Below, piece after piece: positions 6,174 through 8,322 of a DNA stretch of 8,322 bases. This DNA is from Eubacteriales bacterium (GTDB taxonomy: Bacteria; Bacillota; Clostridia; Lachnospirales; Lachnospiraceae): positions 1 to 8,322 of the forward strand of contig JAUNPT010000102.1 in the NCBI GenBank assembly GCA_030536565.1. Reading direction: 5' to 3'. Each line of letters opens with the position of its first letter. Position 1 is the stretch's first letter. Made by a program: the position numbers and the translations under genes. The notes beneath the pieces were generated by a model. That model was not told the origin of the DNA, made no database searches, and was given only the letters and a program-made list of their open reading frames with translations.

Positions 6174-7010
6174 ATGTTAAAAATAGGCTGTCATTTATCT
6201 ACATCTAAGGGATATGAGCATATGGGAAAGGAGATTCTTTCTCTGGGAGGTAATACATTTCAGTTTTTTACCAGAAATCCCAGAGGGGGGCAGGCTAAAG
6301 CTATAGTACCAAAAGATGTGGACGCATTTTTAGAGCTTGCAAAAAATAACGGAATAGATGTGATACTTGCCCATGCGCCATATACCTTAAATGCATGCTC
6401 AGCTGATGAATCAACAAGAAATTTTGCGAAAGAAACAATGGCGGACGATTTGATAAGAATGGAGTATACTCCGGGAAACCTATATAATTTTCATCCGGGA
6501 AGTCATGTAAAGCAGGGAGCAGAGGCTGGAATTAAGTATATAGCAGATATGTTAAATGAAGTAATTAAGCCTGAGCAGACTACAAAGGTGCTTCTTGAGA
6601 CAATGGCAGGAAAAGGAACAGAAATTGGCAGAAGCTTTGAGGAGTTAAGGGCGATTATCGACAAGGTGGAGCTGGATTCCCATATAGGAGTATGCCTGGA
6701 TACCTGTCATGTGTATGATGCAGGATACGATATAGTTAATAATCTTGATGGGGTTTTGGAGGAATTTGACAGGGTTATCGGGCTTGAGCGTCTGTGTGCT
6801 ATTCATATGAATGATTCAAAGAATCCATTTGAAAGCCATAAAGACAGGCATGAAAAAATAGGCGAAGGCTCAATTGGTTTTGATGCAATGGTAAGAATTA
6901 TAAATCATGCTAAGTTAAGGAATCTGCCATTCTTTTTGGAAACACCAAATGAGCCGGAAGGCTATGCCAGGGAAATTGCTATGCTTAAATCTGCCTATAT
7001 TGAACAGTAA
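6174..7010 (+). CDS. nfo: deoxyribonuclease IV (AP endonuclease, Nfo family)
   Basis: Zinc-dependent endonuclease that cuts DNA 5' to abasic sites in base-excision repair. The 278-residue protein matches the family in length and carries the full metal-binding set by motif: H67 in LAHAPY, H107 in NFHPGSH, E142 in LLETMAGKGTEIG, D176 and H179 in CLDTCHVYDAGYD, H211 in IHMNDSK, D224 and H226 in DRHEKIGEGSIG, and E256 in FLETP. The ATG at 6174 is chosen because AAAGGAG (6161-6167) is at the right distance and MLKIGCHLS matches the family start; an in-frame ATG at 6114 would add 20 lysine-rich residues and has no ribosome site. It has its own promoter, is divergent from the antiporter gene and convergent with the next gene (29-bp gap, no clear terminator). 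Confidence 0.96.
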   Translation: MLKIGCHLSTSKGYEHMGKEILSLGGNTFQFFTRNPRGGQAKAIVPKDVDAFLELAKNNGIDVILAHAPYTLNACSADESTRNFAKETMADDLIRMEYTPGNLYNFHPGSHVKQGAEAGIKYIADMLNEVIKPEQTTKVLLETMAGKGTEIGRSFEELRAIIDKVELDSHIGVCLDTCHVYDAGYDIVNNLDGVLEEFDRVIGLERLCAIHMNDSKNPFESHKDRHEKIGEGSIGFDAMVRIINHAKLRNLPFFLETPNEPEGYAREIAMLKSAYIEQ

Positions 7011-7039
7011 AAGGTATTGGTATATAAAGTGTTTTTCAG

Positions 7040-7768
7040 TTATAAATCAGCAGAGAATAAACTGCTTGTAGGAAGTGTCATTGTCATATCACGGCACCGG
7101 GTATTTTCGCGGTTTACAAGCTTTCTCTGGTCTGGAAGTAATTCTAATATTCCATAGCTTGTTTTAATGTATAGAGGTATGTCGCCTATATTTTCAATAT
7201 AAAGTGGCATTTCATCAGTTTCCTGCATAGAAAATTCTATATTTTGAAAGTGCTGGAAAAAACGCAGGTCAATTCTGCTGTCATTTGTCTTAACGCAGAA
7301 ATTGTCATGAAAAGTGTCGGATGAGGCTGTAACGTGATATGAAAGAGGCTCGAACTCTCCTACAGGCTTGCAGTATAGTGAATGAAAATGGTGGCTGTCA
7401 AAATTAGACATTACAAGAAGTACATTTCCGGCTTCAATTACTGGAGGCTTTATTTTACCGGAATACGTATCCTTTATTTGGGCATAATCAGGAACCAAAT
7501 CTTCTCTTTCATCTTGTTTTGCAAATTCACAGTAAGCCAAAGGACAATGATATACACTGTTTTTCGTTTCTACAATTAGTTCATGCTCATCTTTATTTAT
7601 ATAGGTGTTCTGTACGCGGGAGGTGTGTATAAATGTTGAATCGGCAATGTTTACGTGTCCTGTTACAATTCCATGGAGGACAATGCCTTTGTTTTTATGG
7701 TTTTCCCTTTCATCAATATACCAGTAATACATCTTAAGTTTCCGGCTGTTATCTTTATATGAAGTCAT
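7040..7768 (-). CDS. hypothetical protein, 242 residues, family not recognised
   Basis: A real gene by its ribosome site: GGAGGT sits 7 bases before the ATG at 7768, and the frame is long and uninterrupted. I do not recognise the family. The protein has no signal peptide or membrane segment and looks soluble and rich in beta strands. It is rich in His, Tyr and Asp, with YHCPLAYCEF (73-82), SNFDSHHFHSLYC (121-133) and FHDNFC (153-158); these could suggest metal binding but match no motif I know. The C-terminal part has a near-repeat, MPLYIEN then IPLYIKT (187-203), followed by YGILELLPDQRKLV (205-218). It converges on nfo. Upstream, a minus-strand terminator hairpin lies between the gene and any obvious promoter, so expression may depend on readthrough. 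Confidence 0.75.
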   Translation of the reverse strand: MTSYKDNSRKLKMYYWYIDERENHKNKGIVLHGIVTGHVNIADSTFIHTSRVQNTYINKDEHELIVETKNSVYHCPLAYCEFAKQDEREDLVPDYAQIKDTYSGKIKPPVIEAGNVLLVMSNFDSHHFHSLYCKPVGEFEPLSYHVTASSDTFHDNFCVKTNDSRIDLRFFQHFQNIEFSMQETDEMPLYIENIGDIPLYIKTSYGILELLPDQRKLVNRENTRCRDMTMTLPTSSLFSADL

Positions 7769-7815
7769 TTTGTAAACCTCCTTTAAATAAACATATATAT
7801 GCTGACATTATTCTT

Positions 7816-7850
7816 AAAAAAAGAAGAGCACAGAGGGCTCTGCGCTCTTC
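7816..7850 (-). terminator. intrinsic terminator hairpin on the minus strand
   Basis: On the minus strand GAAGAGC-G-CAGAG (plus 7850-7838) pairs with CTCTG-T-GCTCTTC (plus 7835-7823): 12 pairs with one mismatch, followed directly by seven T (plus A7816-7822). It reads leftward. It could end the transcript of the XRE gene 170 bp upstream, or be an attenuator in the leader of the 242-residue gene, whose start is about 48 bp further on. In the plus direction no T tract follows, so it is not a bidirectional terminator. Confidence 0.78.
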
Positions 7851-7866
7851 AAAGAGAGGAAAATAT

Positions 7867-7953
7867 ATGAGTAAATCTAATACTCATAATGGAATAAATA
7901 AACGAATTTTCTTACACAATTATATTAACACAGATACAGGAATATACCAATAA
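7867..7953 (+). CDS. possible small protein of 28 residues, unknown
   Basis: ATG at 7867 follows AGAGAGGA (7853-7860) at a six-base spacing, a credible ribosome site, and the frame runs 28 codons to TAA at 7951-7953. The peptide starts MSKSNTHNG and is polar, without a membrane segment or recognised motif. An in-frame upstream ATG at 7759 would overlap the start of the opposite-strand gene and has no ribosome site. A weak plus-strand promoter (TTGTAA 7770-7775, spacer 18, TATATA 7794-7799) would put the minus-strand terminator hairpin sequence in its leader. With so few codons this may be chance. Confidence 0.25.
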   Translation: MSKSNTHNGINKRIFLHNYINTDTGIYQ

Positions 7954-8018
7954 ACTAAATATAAAAGTTTATAAACAAAATATGTGTAAATATAAATTGT
8001 TATTATTATCTGAGGCTA

Positions 8019-8219
8019 TTATTTAAACCTTACGATATCATTAGGAGTACATTCAAGAATATTGCAAAGTTTTTCCAGTGTAAGTAAGGTGATGTTCTTA
8101 TTCTTTTTTAAGGTGTCCAGAGTTTTATTATCAATACCTGAATGCAGCAGCGAGTATTGGGAAACCTTCTTTTCGTTCATAGTTTTCCATAAAGGGGCGT
8201 AATCTATAATATTAATCAC
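8019..8219 (-). CDS. small XRE/Cro-type helix-turn-helix regulator
   Basis: A protein of about 66 residues that is almost entirely one Cro/C1-type DNA-binding domain: DYAPLWKTMNEKK (first helix), SQYSLLHSG (second helix), DNKTLDTLKKNKN (recognition helix region), TLLTLEKLCNILE (fourth helix) and CTPNDIVRF (final helix). This compact form is common in Clostridia as single-domain regulators. No sensor or dimerisation extension is present. The start is uncertain: GTG at 8219 and TTG at 8222 are adjacent in frame, with only AGG of AATAGG (plus 8223-8228) as a ribosome site, close to both. The region upstream holds an inverted repeat over its candidate -10 box and a promoter facing right, so it likely controls itself and the gene beyond the edge; that is inference. 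Confidence 0.85.
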   Translation of the reverse strand: MINIIDYAPLWKTMNEKKVSQYSLLHSGIDNKTLDTLKKNKNITLLTLEKLCNILECTPNDIVRFK

Positions 8220-8231
8220 CAACCTATTCTA

Positions 8232-8248
8232 ATTATATTTCAATTATA
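8232..8248 (-). promoter_or_regulatory. candidate -10 boxes for the XRE gene
   Basis: Two perfect minus-strand TATAAT hexamers occur at plus 8232-8237 and 8243-8248. Neither has a good -35 box at 17 bases. The 8243-8248 copy gives a start about 14-17 bases before the gene and is the more workable one. Confidence 0.35.
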
Positions 8249-8259
8249 GAGGTTGAAAT
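8237..8259. promoter_or_regulatory. candidate operator: inverted repeat ahead of the XRE gene
   Basis: ATTTCAA (8237-8243) and TTGAAAT (8253-8259) are perfect 7-bp inverted repeats with a 9-bp spacer. A second pair, CAACCT (8220-8225) and AGGTTG (8250-8255), shares part of the right arm. Both overlap the candidate -10 boxes of the XRE gene, the position expected for autorepression. Confidence 0.45.
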
Positions 8260-8271
8260 GAATGAAAAATA

Positions 8272-8300
8272 TTGCGGAGATATTCACAATATAGTATAAT
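8272..8300 (+). promoter_or_regulatory. rightward promoter for a gene at the window edge
   Basis: TTGCGG (8272-8277) and a perfect TATAAT (8295-8300) are 17 bases apart on the plus strand. AAAGGA at 8305-8310 is followed ten bases later by AT as the last two bases (8321-8322), which would be an ATG if the next base is G. The gene therefore seems to begin exactly at the edge, divergent from the XRE gene. Confidence 0.6.
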
Positions 8301-8322
8301 CAATAAAGGATAATATAAACAT

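Noticed and set aside
7919..7950. Minus-strand promoter (TATAAT 7919-7924 with TTGGTA 7945-7950) for the 242-residue gene
   Set aside because: The spacer is 20 bases, too long for a normal promoter; TATAAT is expected by chance in such AT-rich DNA.

Overview
The window is an AT-rich stretch of bacterial chromosome that reads as a low-GC Firmicute of the class Clostridia, possibly Lachnospiraceae. The pointers are strong AGGAGG-type ribosome sites, sigma-A-like promoters (TTGnnn/TATAAT), a thiazole operon using the oxygen-sensitive radical-SAM enzyme ThiH instead of ThiO, and a very short XRE regulator of a type common in gut clostridia. No rRNA, tRNA, CRISPR array, insertion sequence or phage gene was seen.

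Layout. (1) 1-881 (+): C-terminal part of a c-di-GMP signalling protein, CBS-type sensor region followed by a GGDEF domain with the variant signature GGDDF; its start lies left of the window. (2) 882-1144: intergenic leader with a long intrinsic-terminator hairpin and T8 tract at 1011-1070. (3) 1145-4750 (+): compact operon thiS-thiF-thiG-thiH-tenI, the thiazole half of thiamine synthesis. (4) 4772-5947 (-): Na+/H+ antiporter-type membrane protein, converging on the thi operon with only 21 bp between them. (5) 5948-6173: divergent promoter region with a clear promoter for each side and a perfect inverted repeat beside the rightward one. (6) 6174-7010 (+): endonuclease IV (nfo). (7) 7040-7768 (-): 242-residue protein of unknown function, with a minus-strand terminator hairpin 55 bp upstream of its start. 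(8) 7867-7953 (+): possible 28-codon small gene. (9) 8019-8219 (-): very short XRE-family regulator. (10) 8220-8322: divergent control region with an inverted repeat and a good rightward promoter whose gene starts at or just past the right edge.

How the genes work together. ThiF adenylates the C-terminal Gly of ThiS and helps load it with sulfur. ThiH makes dehydroglycine from tyrosine. ThiG joins ThiS thiocarboxylate, dehydroglycine and deoxyxylulose 5-phosphate into the thiazole. The last gene is in the ThiE/TenI family; its residues fit a TenI-type thiazole tautomerase better than thiamine-phosphate synthase, which suits an operon holding only thiazole genes. No canonical TPP riboswitch is visible ahead of the operon. 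The other genes look like independent housekeeping or regulatory units.

No clearly new large system was found. The points most worth following are the ThiE/TenI reassignment, the terminator-like leader of the thi operon, the palindromes next to the nfo and XRE promoters, and the uncharacterised 242-residue gene with its hairpin leader and opposed small ORF.
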